A stretch of DNA of 64,000 nt from Bacteroidota bacterium (GTDB taxonomy: Bacteria; Bacteroidota; Bacteroidia; Bacteroidales; NBLH01), in the NCBI GenBank assembly GCA_025361565.1, contig JANYKN010000189.1, positions 1-64,000 on the forward strand, in the 5' to 3' direction. A program made the position numbers and the translations under genes. The notes under the pieces are model-generated. The model had not been told where the DNA came from. It saw only the letters and a list, made by a program, of their open reading frames with translations, and ran no database searches. How positions within the stretch are numbered: position 1 is the first letter of the stretch; every line of letters begins with the position of its first letter. This document shows positions 54,639 to 63,383 of this stretch, piece after piece.

Positions 54639-55670
54639 TTATTTTACAATTGGGTAATTTGCAATATCGCTTTCACCAAACAAAACCCATGATAAAGTAG
54701 CTTTATCTTTTATCATTTTATCGTGCATAAAACCGTTGTTGCCAAAATCCAAAGCATGGGCCTTATAACCAAATAAATTTAAATAGGCAGCTACAAAACC
54801 TGAGTTGTGTCCAGTTCCACAATAAATTACAACATCTTTATCGGCAGGAATGGTTGCCATTTCGTCAATAATTCCTAAAGTTCCGGTTGGTTTATAACGG
54901 ATTGCCCCAGGAATATGGCCGGCATCGTATTTATCTTTTCGCTCAAAATTGATAATGAAAAAATTGGATGGATTTTTAAAAACACTGTCGACTGATATTG
55001 TTGTATTATCAAGTCCTGACGCAAATATTTTTTTTACCCTATCTTGTAAAATAGCTTCACCGTTGGCCAAAGCCAGTTTTAAATTAGGAAAATTACCCAC
55101 CACAGGTTTCGGAATATCTTTGGTTTCCAATTGAGATTCGTATTTCGACGAAATTCCTTTTAACCAGTTATCTTTCGCCACTTCTTTGTTCCAGGCGCTC
55201 ATCCCCCACCTCATTGCGTAAACGTTTCCATATCCCATCAACCTCAACAGCGCAGTCGTATAACTAGCAGCCTGCCCTGTTGCACAAACTACTATGATTT
55301 TATCGTATTCAAAAGGTTTTATTTTAGATTGAAAATATTCTGGAATATCTTTAAAATCGACATTTACTGCACCTTTGATATGTCCTTTTTTGTAGAATTC
55401 TTGTTTTCTGATATCAACGATTAAATTCTTTTTATTCAATTCGTCAAAAACCACTGACGCTTTTATTAACGAAGGAAACTCACGGCTATTTACATAATCG
55501 CCTGTTTCGTTTAAAAAATCTATTAAAAGTTTTGAATCGGCAGGTAATTTAATTTCAGGTTTACTATCCGAAACTTGAACGGAATCCGTATTTTTTTCAT
55601 TGGTAGATGTATTCGAACATGCCAAAATAAAAACCAACAAAAAAGAGAATATTATTTTTATATAATTCAT
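54639..55670 (-). CDS. Tandem-domain rhodanese lipoprotein
   Basis: This 343-aa sulfurtransferase-type lipoprotein has a lipobox (LACS, Cys18) and two rhodanese domains (about residues 70-170 and 225-320). Both keep the active Cys: C129 in VVCATGQAAS and C284 in IYCGTGHNSG. Two-domain rhodaneses move sulfur from thiosulfate or mercaptopyruvate; both active Cys being present is less usual, since one domain is often inactive. It lies convergent and 19 nt from the Cys-less rhodanese, at the periplasmic side. It may be the real sulfur carrier for the adjacent importer. Confidence 0.85.
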   Translation of the reverse strand: MNYIKIIFSFLLVFILACSNTSTNEKNTDSVQVSDSKPEIKLPADSKLLIDFLNETGDYVNSREFPSLIKASVVFDELNKKNLIVDIRKQEFYKKGHIKGAVNVDFKDIPEYFQSKIKPFEYDKIIVVCATGQAASYTTALLRLMGYGNVYAMRWGMSAWNKEVAKDNWLKGISSKYESQLETKDIPKPVVGNFPNLKLALANGEAILQDRVKKIFASGLDNTTISVDSVFKNPSNFFIINFERKDKYDAGHIPGAIRYKPTGTLGIIDEMATIPADKDVVIYCGTGHNSGFVAAYLNLFGYKAHALDFGNNGFMHDKMIKDKATLSWVLFGESDIANYPIVK

Positions 55671-55692
55671 ATTCTTTGTTTTATAAAATTTT

Positions 55693-55725
55693 CTGCCTGA
55701 AGATTAAAACCTTCAGGCAGTTTTT
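55693..55725. terminator. Terminator between the tandem rhodanese and Rid genes
   Basis: CTGCCTGAAG (55693-55702) pairs perfectly with CTTCAGGCAG (55711-55720), loop of 8 nt, then TTTTT on the plus strand. The minus-strand run behind it is weaker (AAAATTTT). It probably ends the Rid operon, located upstream of the rhodanese promoter. Confidence 0.7.
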
Positions 55726-55805
55726 GTTATTGTAATTACATAAAGTCAACTTTCGTCAACTACTTCATTGCTATTCGAATATAGCTCATTTCCTAATCTA
55801 TAATA

Positions 55806-56240
55806 TTACTTATTATCAGGCAATACCGCTATAATTTCAACTTCCAACACCAGATCTGGATTGTATAATCGTTTTACTTCAACCCATGTTGCAGCCGGAT
55901 AATCATTTTTATAATAGGAAAGCCTTATCTTATTATATTTGATTACTGAATCTAAAGCAAGTGTGTATAAATTTTCCTTTACAACATTTGCAAAACTGGC
56001 GTGATAATTTTTCAATATATTACCTAATTGATCATATACTATTTTTAATGCATCATCCATTTTTCCCCAACCTACTGAGCCTGAAATATAAATGGTGTTT
56101 CCAACTTTTACTGCTTCGGCGTATCCGATGCTATCGTTAATAAGGTATTTTTCCTTCTTTAACGGAGTATCATTTTTCTGTCCATAGGTATGAAAAGAAA
56201 AAAGTACGAGAATTACTAATAAAAATATATATGTTTTCAA
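55806..56240 (-). CDS. Exported Rid-family (YjgF) protein without catalytic Arg
   Basis: This 144-aa protein has a signal peptide (MKTYIFLLVILVLFSFHTYG) and a YjgF/YER057c/UK114 fold, with VGNTIYISGSVGWGKMDDALKIVYDQLGNIL and YPAATWVEVKRLYNPDLVLEVEIIAV. In RidA deaminases the segment reads PAR-xxVEV, with the essential Arg; here that position is Ala117. So imine or enamine deamination of the RidA type is unlikely. Export to the periplasm is also unusual for Rid proteins. It starts 16 nt after the lipoprotein gene and is in its operon. Confidence 0.8.
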   Translation of the reverse strand: MKTYIFLLVILVLFSFHTYGQKNDTPLKKEKYLINDSIGYAEAVKVGNTIYISGSVGWGKMDDALKIVYDQLGNILKNYHASFANVVKENLYTLALDSVIKYNKIRLSYYKNDYPAATWVEVKRLYNPDLVLEVEIIAVLPDNK

Positions 56241-56256
56241 ATAATTTCAATTAAGT

Positions 56257-57327
56257 TTAAATTTTCTTTTTGATTTCAACCCTTTTGTTGTCGTATTTTA
56301 AAGTATCAGTAGGTTGTCCCAGCTCATTGTATTTAAATTCCATAATAGCAACACCGTTGTCTGGATGATTGATGATATTCTTTTTTCCATCCATAAAAAC
56401 GGTTTCAATTTTGGCTCCATGAGTATCGTATTTGTATTGATATACTGGAACTTTCTTTCCAGAAAGGAACTCTTCATCTTGATCCCAATAAACAGTTTCG
56501 GTTACATTTCCGAGTGAATCGCAAGTATTTTTAAATTTCGACCATCCCCAATATAAATTAGAAGGCCTTCCGCTGGCATTATGAACCGAAAATTCATTCA
56601 AATCACCTTTATCGCCAATCACAAACGAAAAATATGAAACACCAATATCGCCACAATTTTCGGCAGTACAATTGTAAAGTGTATCGGCCATATAATTAGC
56701 CATACGGGTAACAAAACCTTTATCGTTATATGAAAAACGAAGTTCGTAAAATGGACAGAATTCGTTCATGATTACTTCTTTGCCAGCTAAATTAAAACGG
56801 TTTTCCTTAACCATCCCATCCGGTAATTTACTCCAGGTGTAAGATGCAATTTTGTTCCTGTTTTCAATTTGCTTTCCTTCTTTATCATAAAAAGTAAGAC
56901 CGGTGCGCATTCCAGTTGAGTCCAAGCTAAAAACTGATTTAAAAACCTTTCCATCAACTTCTTGTGCTTTGTTGTCCTTGTCAAAATAAAGACGGGTTTC
57001 TGTGTTATTGGTGTATGCGATTACAATTTTGGCCGCATCGGTTGATCCATAACCGAGTAAAACAGTGTCCCTGCAATATTCTATAGATACGGGACGCTTT
57101 TTTTCGTCAAGCGTGAATTTATAATTGTTAACTGTTTTAGCTTCGTCGGCAGTAATTTCGTGGATTCCAACAATGTTGTCGAAAGTTGTTTCGGCAAAAA
57201 GAATTTGACGATAGTGTTTTACATTTTCAGAAGTTTCATTGGAATCTTTCTGATTTTTACAAGAAATGAAAGCCATGCTTAAAATACCGGCAAAAGCCAA
57301 TAAAAATAAAAATTTGTTGTTTTTCAT
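56257..57327 (-). CDS. Hypothetical lipoprotein with YD-like repeats
   Basis: This 356-aa protein has a lipobox (FISC, about Cys23). The body is beta-rich with recurrent short units such as LTFYDKEGKQIENR, ELRFSYNDKGFVTRM, YQYKYDTHGAKIETV and MEFKYNELGQPTDTL. These resemble WG/YD-type or MORN-like beta hairpins. I do not recognise a named family. It is probably at the outer membrane or periplasm. It is the first gene of a two-gene operon with the Rid-family protein and has a good -7 box upstream. Confidence 0.65.
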   Translation of the reverse strand: MKNNKFLFLLAFAGILSMAFISCKNQKDSNETSENVKHYRQILFAETTFDNIVGIHEITADEAKTVNNYKFTLDEKKRPVSIEYCRDTVLLGYGSTDAAKIVIAYTNNTETRLYFDKDNKAQEVDGKVFKSVFSLDSTGMRTGLTFYDKEGKQIENRNKIASYTWSKLPDGMVKENRFNLAGKEVIMNEFCPFYELRFSYNDKGFVTRMANYMADTLYNCTAENCGDIGVSYFSFVIGDKGDLNEFSVHNASGRPSNLYWGWSKFKNTCDSLGNVTETVYWDQDEEFLSGKKVPVYQYKYDTHGAKIETVFMDGKKNIINHPDNGVAIMEFKYNELGQPTDTLKYDNKRVEIKKKI

Positions 57328-57390
57328 GATTTTTTAATTTGAATATTAAATGATTAATTAGTTTATTATTAAATATTTATAGTGAAAATA

Positions 57391-57398
57391 CAAATGTA
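57391..57398 (-). promoter_or_regulatory. -7 box for the lipoprotein/Rid operon
   Basis: On the minus strand this reads TACATTTG, a TAnnTTTG match, giving a leader of about 60 nt before the ATG at 57327. No -33 partner seen. Confidence 0.45.
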
Positions 57399-57531
57399 TG
57401 AAAAATAAGATAAGATTGTCTTTAATTCAAGATTTTAACTTTAAAATAACAAGTTTGCAATCAAAAGAATGGCTTATAAAAATGAAGAATTGGTCTTAAA
57501 AATTAGGTGTCAAATAGAATTTCAAATTTAT

Positions 57532-57939
57532 TCAACCCAAAAACCTACTCTTTAAATCAGCACTTGGAAGCATGCACGATTCCTTTTTGCCAAACATTTT
57601 ATACCTGTTTTTGGCAATCAGGTTATAAAACCAATCGCGCAATGGTTTTGGGAAAATAATCAACAAATAAAGAATTTTCCACAAACCGCCAAGATCTTTT
57701 AACACCATTAATCCAGCGGTTGATTTGGTAAATACCTTTCCATCCCTAACATACACAAAAGAATCCATGTCCTTGTTATCGAGATGAAAAGCAAGCAATT
57801 TGTCTTGCCCAAATTCTGACTGTAGCGATGCAAATCTAAACTTGCTGTGTTTATCCCGTTTAATGATAAATTGAACGCTACCATTGCATAGGTTGCAAAC
57901 ACCATCGAAAAGGATAATATGTTTGACTTGATTTTCCAT
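57532..57939 (-). CDS. DCC-family thiol oxidoreductase (DUF393)
   Basis: This 135-aa protein matches the DCC (DUF393) family with the motif FDGVCNLCNGSVQF, the two Cys (C15 and C18) being a CxxC-like pair that gives the family its putative thiol-disulfide role. LYLLIIFPKPLRDWFY and the MFGKKESCMLP end are typical. Length is normal. No signal peptide. It is encoded 45 nt after a haem-binding protein and probably shares its transcript; a thiol handling role with haem protein maturation is conceivable but not shown. Confidence 0.85.
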   Translation of the reverse strand: MENQVKHIILFDGVCNLCNGSVQFIIKRDKHSKFRFASLQSEFGQDKLLAFHLDNKDMDSFVYVRDGKVFTKSTAGLMVLKDLGGLWKILYLLIIFPKPLRDWFYNLIAKNRYKMFGKKESCMLPSADLKSRFLG

Positions 57940-57984
57940 TGTTGAGTTGAAGAAACCTGGTATTGTTAATCAAAAGATAGTATC

Positions 57985-58440
57985 TTATTTCACAACCTTT
58001 TCCGATTCCTTTTTAAACCATTCGCTCAAAAGTTTAATTTGATCTTTATTCAGACTGGCAGCAGAATGGATTAAAGTGTAAGAACTAAGAGGCATTTCGC
58101 CTTCTTCAACATCTTCGGAACAGGCTTCTAGTTTACGTGTTATTTTATTTGCAGGATAATCAGCCCATTCAGAGAAGTTTACACGTCCGCGAGCTTCATT
58201 AATATGGTTTTTCAAATACCACGAAACCGGTGCAATATTGCTGTACCAAGGATAAACACTTTCGTTTGAATGACAATCATAACAGGATGTTTTGATAATT
58301 TTTGCAATTTCCGGTGGCGCATTGGTTATGGAAATAAAATCTTTTGCCAAATTAACAGGTGGATTTGTTTTATCAATTCTGATAAATTGTATTACCAGCA
58401 AAATAGCTACAGCAATAATTAAGTACCACTTTTTTTTCAT
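57985..58440 (-). CDS. Haem-binding domain protein (CxxCH, one anchor)
   Basis: This 151-aa membrane-anchored protein has an N-terminal membrane segment (about residues 5-21) and a domain with a single c-type haem motif CYDCH (53-57). ESVYPWYSNIAPVSWYLKNHI follows it and the domain ends in a NKDQIKLLSEWFKKE helix. This is the Bacteroidota haem-binding domain (PF14376-type). It should face the periplasm. The start at 58440 is chosen over an upstream start at 58476 because the added residues are not signal-like. It is upstream of the DCC gene in one operon. Confidence 0.85.
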   Translation of the reverse strand: MKKKWYLIIAVAILLVIQFIRIDKTNPPVNLAKDFISITNAPPEIAKIIKTSCYDCHSNESVYPWYSNIAPVSWYLKNHINEARGRVNFSEWADYPANKITRKLEACSEDVEEGEMPLSSYTLIHSAASLNKDQIKLLSEWFKKESEKVVK

Positions 58441-58675
58441 CTTTTCAGGTATTAATGTATAAATAAAATTAATCAAATATTGATTTATGCAAAGCGAATA
58501 TAGTCATTTAAAATATGGAGGCAAAAACTAAACATGGACAAAACTCAAGAATGAATAAATTAGATCAAATAATTGTAATTGACTAAGTAAGAAAAATGAT
58601 CAAGCAATAATTAATTTGTATTGAAGGGCTAAAAAAATTATTTACTTTTAGCATTGGGTTTAAAAAAGGATAGTG

Positions 58676-59776
58676 ATGGACAAAATAAGAATAAAAGTGT
58701 GGGGATTATTTAATCTGTCTAAAACACAGATATTAATCTTTGAAATGGTGTTTTTAAGTATTTTTATATTGCTTACCGTTTTTTTATTTTCATACAATTT
58801 TCCTGAACATCTCGATAGCGAAGCCTTGGCCTTCCATGCAAAATACACCAAATACATCAGCCTGATCTGCACGTTTCTTATTATAGTTGAAACCCAATAT
58901 TTATGGTCCAGATTTATACAAGCCCAACTGGATTTAATCAGTGAACAAAAAAAAGAAATTGAACTTCAAAAAGAAAAAATTGAAAGTCAAAACAACAATC
59001 TTAAAGCTAGCATTAGATATGCAAGCCGCATACAATCTGCATTATTGCCTTCGGATATTAAAATGGGCCGCCTGTTAAAAGATCATTTCATCTATTTTAA
59101 ACCGCGCGATGTGGTAAGTGGTGATTTTTACTGGATTGATGAACATAGAGACAAAATAATCGTAGCTGTAGCCGATTGTACCGGACATGGTGTTCCTGGA
59201 GCTTTTGTAAGTGTTTTGGGCATTTCATTTTTAAATGGAATTATTCAAAACGCAATTAGCCACAAAGAAGATTTAAATCCAGCAATTATTCTCAACAGAC
59301 TAAGAGCTAAAATGCTGGATTCTTTCATAAAATCAGAGACAGATTCAGGCATTTATGATGGAATGGATATTTCGGTATGTATAATTGATAAAAAGAATAA
59401 AAGTATAGATTTTTCAGGAGCCATGCACCCAATCTGCGTAGTAAAAAAATTGCAGGAAGGTAAGCCTGAAATTCAAAAACTCCGCACCGATGTGCATTCA
59501 ATCAGTTTAATTGGAACTGGCGAGTATGCTTACAACAGCGTTTCCTTTTCATTTGATAAAGGAGATATGATTTATATGTATTCCGACGGTTTTGCAGATC
59601 AGTTTGGCGGAAAAGACGGTAAAAAATATTTGTCGCGCAATTTCGAATATTTGCTGCTCAAAGTTGCTAACGAACCATTGGAAACCCAAAACCGTATATT
59701 GCAAGAAAAAATTGCCAAATGGCAAGGAAATTTCAAACAAGTTGACGATATTTTGGTTCTTGGAATAAGAGTTTGA
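58676..59776 (+). CDS. Membrane SpoIIE-type PP2C serine phosphatase
   Basis: This 366-aa protein has two membrane segments (about residues 19-42 and 57-78), a coiled coil (about 85-115) and a C-terminal SpoIIE phosphatase domain. The domain shows metal-binding Asp residues in DVVSGDFYW, AVADCTGHGVPGAF, YMYSDGFADQFGG and QVDDILVL. SpoIIE-type phosphatases commonly act in partner-switching with anti-anti-sigma factors, but no such partner is nearby. ATG 58676 is chosen rather than the GTG at 58673. EamA and ruvC follow closely, in the same direction. Confidence 0.88.
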   Translation: MDKIRIKVWGLFNLSKTQILIFEMVFLSIFILLTVFLFSYNFPEHLDSEALAFHAKYTKYISLICTFLIIVETQYLWSRFIQAQLDLISEQKKEIELQKEKIESQNNNLKASIRYASRIQSALLPSDIKMGRLLKDHFIYFKPRDVVSGDFYWIDEHRDKIIVAVADCTGHGVPGAFVSVLGISFLNGIIQNAISHKEDLNPAIILNRLRAKMLDSFIKSETDSGIYDGMDISVCIIDKKNKSIDFSGAMHPICVVKKLQEGKPEIQKLRTDVHSISLIGTGEYAYNSVSFSFDKGDMIYMYSDGFADQFGGKDGKKYLSRNFEYLLLKVANEPLETQNRILQEKIAKWQGNFKQVDDILVLGIRV

Positions 59777-59788
59777 ATCTAAAAAAAA

Positions 59789-60685
59789 ATGAAAAATACA
59801 AAAAGTGCATATTTTTATGCCCTCAGTGCAATTATGCTTTGGTCAACCGCTGCTGTAGGCTTTAAAATTGCTCTTCAATACATGGATTTTATCCAATTAC
59901 TGTTTATTTCTTCTTCAGTTTCAGTAATCATTCTTTTATTGGTTTTGATTGCTCAACATAAATTTAAAATGTTGTTTACTTATTCAAAAAAAGAATATTT
60001 GAGTTCAATATTTTTGGGATTTTTAAATCCTTTTGCCTATTATATGGTGCTTTTAAAAGCTTATTCCATTTTACCGGCTCAATTGGCTCAACCTTTAAAT
60101 TATACATGGCCAATTATTTTAGTACTTCTGTCTGCACCATTATTGAAGCAAAAGCTTAAATTAAAAAGTCTCGGAGCAATAATCATTAGTTTTACTGGAG
60201 TTTATTTTATTGCTTCGAGCAACAACATATTAGGTTTTAAAATTGAACAACCATTTGGGATATTCTTGGCAACTGGTAGCGCGGTGATTTGGGCTCTATT
60301 CTGGATTTTTAATGTTCGCGATATGCGACCCGAAATTGCTAAACTGGCTCTTTCATTCACTTTTTCGCTTTTTTTTACTGTTTTGGCGATGATCTTTTTT
60401 TCCGATTTTGAAATCCCTGCATTTAAGGGTATTTTAGCAGCAACTTATATTGGATTTTTTGAAATGGGATTTACTTTTATCCTCTGGCTAAAAGCCTTAC
60501 AAATGGTTGATAGAAGTGATAAAATAAGTAATCTGGTATACATTTCTCCATTTTTTTCATTAACATGGATTCACTTTATTTTGAAAGAAAACATTTACGG
60601 AACAACCATATTAGGCCTGGGATTTATTATTTTAGGGATTATTTTTCAGCAATATAAATTTAAAGCACAAAAGCCAAATGGATAA
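59789..60685 (+). CDS. EamA/DMT-family transporter
   Basis: This 298-aa protein has ten predicted membrane segments arranged as two EamA repeats of about five helices, the standard layout of drug/metabolite transporters (RhaT/YdcZ branch). The first repeat begins [20 protein letters not shown], and the second includes [24 protein letters not shown]. Substrate unknown; such proteins export amino acids or nucleotide-like metabolites. It begins 12 nt after the SpoIIE gene and its last codons overlap the ruvC start by 8 nt, so expression is coupled. Confidence 0.9.
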   Translation: MKNTKSAYFYALSAIMLWSTAAVGFKIALQYMDFIQLLFISSSVSVIILLLVLIAQHKFKMLFTYSKKEYLSSIFLGFLNPFAYYMVLLKAYSILPAQLAQPLNYTWPIILVLLSAPLLKQKLKLKSLGAIIISFTGVYFIASSNNILGFKIEQPFGIFLATGSAVIWALFWIFNVRDMRPEIAKLALSFTFSLFFTVLAMIFFSDFEIPAFKGILAATYIGFFEMGFTFILWLKALQMVDRSDKISNLVYISPFFSLTWIHFILKENIYGTTILGLGFIILGIIFQQYKFKAQKPNG

Positions 60686-61229
60686 AGAAAGGGTTATACT
60701 GGGTATAGATCCGGGAACCAGCGTGATGGGTTATGGCCTTGTATCATCTACAGGAAAGCAACCACAAATGATTACAATGGGAGTGCTCGATTTGAAAAAA
60801 TATACAGATCATTATCTTAAATTACAAAAAATATTTACTCGCACACTTCAATTGATAGATGAGTACCATCCGGATGAATTATCAATTGAAGCTCCATTTT
60901 TTGGCAAAAATGTTCAATCGATGCTAAAATTAGGTAGAGCCCAAGGCGTTGCAATGTCTGCAGCTCTTTACCGGATGATTCCCATATTTGAATATGCACC
61001 TCGGAAGATAAAAATTGCAATTACCGGAAACGGAAATGCATCAAAAGAACAAGTTGCAGCAATACTAAAAGGAATGTTTAAAATACAGGAAATGCCTGAA
61101 ATGCTTGATGCCACAGATGGATTGGCTGCAGCTGTTTGTCATTTTTATCAAAATAATGCCTTGGTCGGTGGTAATTCAGTTAAAAGCTGGAAAGATTTTA
61201 TGTCTAAAAACCCGGAACGAATCAAATAA
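60678..61229 (+). CDS. ruvC: Crossover junction endodeoxyribonuclease RuvC
   Basis: This 183-aa enzyme resolves Holliday junctions in recombination and repair, working with RuvAB. The four catalytic acids are present: D11 in GIDPGT, E71 in SIEAPFFG, and D144 and D147 in [11 protein letters not shown]. Length is normal. It overlaps the end of EamA by 8 nt, and a small secreted protein follows after 17 nt. ruvA and ruvB are not in this window. Confidence 0.95.
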   Translation: MDKERVILGIDPGTSVMGYGLVSSTGKQPQMITMGVLDLKKYTDHYLKLQKIFTRTLQLIDEYHPDELSIEAPFFGKNVQSMLKLGRAQGVAMSAALYRMIPIFEYAPRKIKIAITGNGNASKEQVAAILKGMFKIQEMPEMLDATDGLAAAVCHFYQNNALVGGNSVKSWKDFMSKNPERIK

Positions 61230-61246
61230 CAATTAATAATATCCTT

Positions 61247-61621
61247 ATGAAAAAGTTACTCCTCATTTTTAGTTTCATTTTATTGGGTTTTCACTCTTAT
61301 GCCCAGGAACAGACTCGATTTGTTTATTGTATAATCGAAGGAAATACCAAATTCATGAGCAACAAAGTGACAGTAAGAATTGATTTTGGTGACAATATGG
61401 GTGCTTATGCTGATAATAGGATGAAAGATCCCAAAACAGGTAAACCCATGGTTTTTAATTCTATGGTTGATGCACTAAATTTTATGGGAAAGCAAGGCTG
61501 GGAGTTTGTGCAGGCTTATGCTGACATGAACGCAGGAACCACAACCCTTTACCACTTTTTAATGAAAAAACCATTTAGCGAATTGGATAAGGAAACACAA
61601 ATGGAATATTTGAAGGATTGA
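61247..61621 (+). CDS. Small secreted hypothetical protein
   Basis: This 124-aa protein has a signal peptide ending SYAQ and a mature domain with VYCIIEGNTKFMSNKVTVRIDFG, then NSMVDALNFMGKQGWEFVQAYADM and a MKKPF end. The ALNFMGKQGWEFVQ part resembles short Bacteroidota secreted proteins built around a conserved GWE core, but no function is established. It starts 17 nt after ruvC and probably is its last operon member. About 240 bp without a gene follow. Confidence 0.7.
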   Translation: MKKLLLIFSFILLGFHSYAQEQTRFVYCIIEGNTKFMSNKVTVRIDFGDNMGAYADNRMKDPKTGKPMVFNSMVDALNFMGKQGWEFVQAYADMNAGTTTLYHFLMKKPFSELDKETQMEYLKD

Positions 61622-61861
61622 AAATGAAAGCATACCAAATTTACAGAAGGTGACAAAAATATATGCAAGAATGGATAGAAAATAGATATTAAAATTTATT
61701 TTTGCGATTTATTATAAATTTCTAAAATCTTTTGAAGAGAAGTTTTTCTTTAGAATTTTTAACTAAATTGACCGGTTTTAAATTATTAGTCCGGTAAAAC
61801 CATGATAAGATAGGTTTATCAAGTTAAATATGTACACTAAAAATAATCAAAAAATATCAGA

Positions 61862-62965
61862 ATGAATAAAAAACGGGTTTTAGTTTTGACAGGTGGTGGC
61901 GATTGCCCCGGATTAAATGCTGTAATCAGAGCTATTGTCAAACGAGCAGAAAACGAAGATGATTGGGAAGTAATTGGTAGTATCCGCTCTTTTGATGGAA
62001 TTCTAAATGAACCAAGTGAAATAGTTGTTCTCAACGATACAATTGTTTCAGGTATTCACTTTAGAGGTGGAACCATCCTTGGAACTACAACCAAAGGAGG
62101 GCCATTTGCATGGCCTATTAAGGACAATGACGGAAATTGGTCCGAAGCAGATCGTTCAGATGAAATGCTGCGCAAACTTCAATATCTTGGTGTGGAAGCA
62201 GTAATCAATATTGGTGGCGATGGATCTCAAAAAATTTCACAGCTATTATATGAAAAAGGGCTTAATGTTATTGGAGTTCCCAAAACTATTGATAATGATT
62301 TGTCAGCAACTGATTTAACATTTGGTTTTCAAACAGCTGTGCAAATTGCAACCGAATCAGTAGATAAACTGGTTACAACTGCTGCCAGTCACAGCCGGGT
62401 AATGATTATGGAAGTAATGGGTAGGGAGGCTGGTTGGATTGCACTTCATTCAGCAATTGCAGGTGGTGCAGATGTGTGCATTATTCCAGAAATACCATAT
62501 GATCCTGCGCTTGTTGTTAAACATATTAAAAAACGTTACAAACAAGGTGGTGGATTTGCAATTATTGTAATTGCCGAAGGTGCTAAAAATGTACATGGTG
62601 AGGGAGTTAAAAAAAATAGTGTAGAGATTGGAAATCCCAATAGCCGCTTAGGAGGGGTTGCCTACAAACTTGAAAACGAACTCAAGCAAGCTGAATTGCC
62701 TTTCGATATAAGGGTTACTGTGTTGGGCCATTTGCAAAGGGGTGGTGTTCCAATTGCTTACGATAGAGTTTTGGCTTCACAGTTTGGTATAAAAGCGTTT
62801 GAGATGGTACTGAATAAAGAGTTTGGTAAAATGGTGGCATTCCGTCAGCCAGATGTTATTTCAGTTCCTTTTACAGAAGCGATTAGTCAATATAATTATG
62901 TCAAACATGATAATTATCTCATCAATACTGCCCGTGGATTAGGGATAAGTTTGGGTGATGAATAG
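61862..62965 (+). CDS. pfkA: 6-phosphofructokinase
   Basis: This 367-aa glycolytic enzyme phosphorylates fructose 6-phosphate. The nucleotide-binding block GGGDCPGLNAVIR at the start, the GGDGS motif (118-122) and the PKTIDNDL motif (catalytic D144) are clear, as are MEVMGREAGWIA and the GHLQRGGVP substrate loop. Gly121 (usual position 104) favours ATP over pyrophosphate, but Lys141 (usual position 124) is typical of pyrophosphate-using and group III enzymes. So the phosphoryl donor is probably ATP, not proven. It has its own terminator. Confidence 0.9.
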   Translation: MNKKRVLVLTGGGDCPGLNAVIRAIVKRAENEDDWEVIGSIRSFDGILNEPSEIVVLNDTIVSGIHFRGGTILGTTTKGGPFAWPIKDNDGNWSEADRSDEMLRKLQYLGVEAVINIGGDGSQKISQLLYEKGLNVIGVPKTIDNDLSATDLTFGFQTAVQIATESVDKLVTTAASHSRVMIMEVMGREAGWIALHSAIAGGADVCIIPEIPYDPALVVKHIKKRYKQGGGFAIIVIAEGAKNVHGEGVKKNSVEIGNPNSRLGGVAYKLENELKQAELPFDIRVTVLGHLQRGGVPIAYDRVLASQFGIKAFEMVLNKEFGKMVAFRQPDVISVPFTEAISQYNYVKHDNYLINTARGLGISLGDE

Positions 62966-62984
62966 TTTATCGAATAAATCAAAG

Positions 62985-63021
62985 AAGCTGTTTCAATATT
63001 AATGTTGAGACAGCTTTTTTT
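62985..63021 (+). terminator. pfkA terminator
   Basis: AAGCTGTTTCAA (62985-62996) pairs with TTGAGACAGCTT (63005-63016), with one wobble, then a T-run to 63021. 20 nt after the stop codon. Confidence 0.85.
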
Positions 63022-63297
63022 GTACCAATTATAGATTTGAAATTCAAAAATTATCCAAAATATCTAATCCTGCACTTAAACTTATTATGGAATTTACTGT
63101 TCCTAAAACGAACTTGGAATTCATCCAATCATAAGTAAACTGCACATAGACAGAGAATAAAAGCAAAATTGCAATTACCTTTGCAAGGTTTTTTTAGATA
63201 TTCCTTTTCAGATAACAGTTTATATTTATAGATTTGCCAAAATTTAATTATCATTTTTTAATAACTTTTATGTGCATTTTAATTGCAAAAATATAAT
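63022..63297. other. AT-rich spacer before the cytochrome gene
   Basis: No gene, RNA or repeat recognised. It leads to the hairpin at 63298-63324 and presumably contains the promoter of the cytochrome gene; no clear -7 box was found. Confidence 0.4.
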
Positions 63298-63324
63298 ACA
63301 ACCACCTTCTCTTGAGGTGGTTGT
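63298..63324 (+). promoter_or_regulatory. Hairpin 60 nt upstream of the triheme cytochrome
   Basis: ACAACCACCT (63298-63307), 7-nt loop, AGGTGGTTGT (63315-63324) is a perfect 10-bp stem followed by TCCTTT. It could be an attenuator or leader structure for the cytochrome gene, or a terminator of an unrecognised transcript. It is far from pfkA, which has its own terminator. Confidence 0.5.
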
Positions 63325-63383
63325 TCCTTTAATAAATAAACACAGGAAAACAAATGCCATAATTATTAATTAATAAAATTTTT

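Noticed and set aside
61771-61801. ACCGG/CCGGT and GGTTTTA/TAAAACC inverted repeats upstream of pfkA
   Set aside because: The two possible stems are short and compete; no clear regulatory meaning.
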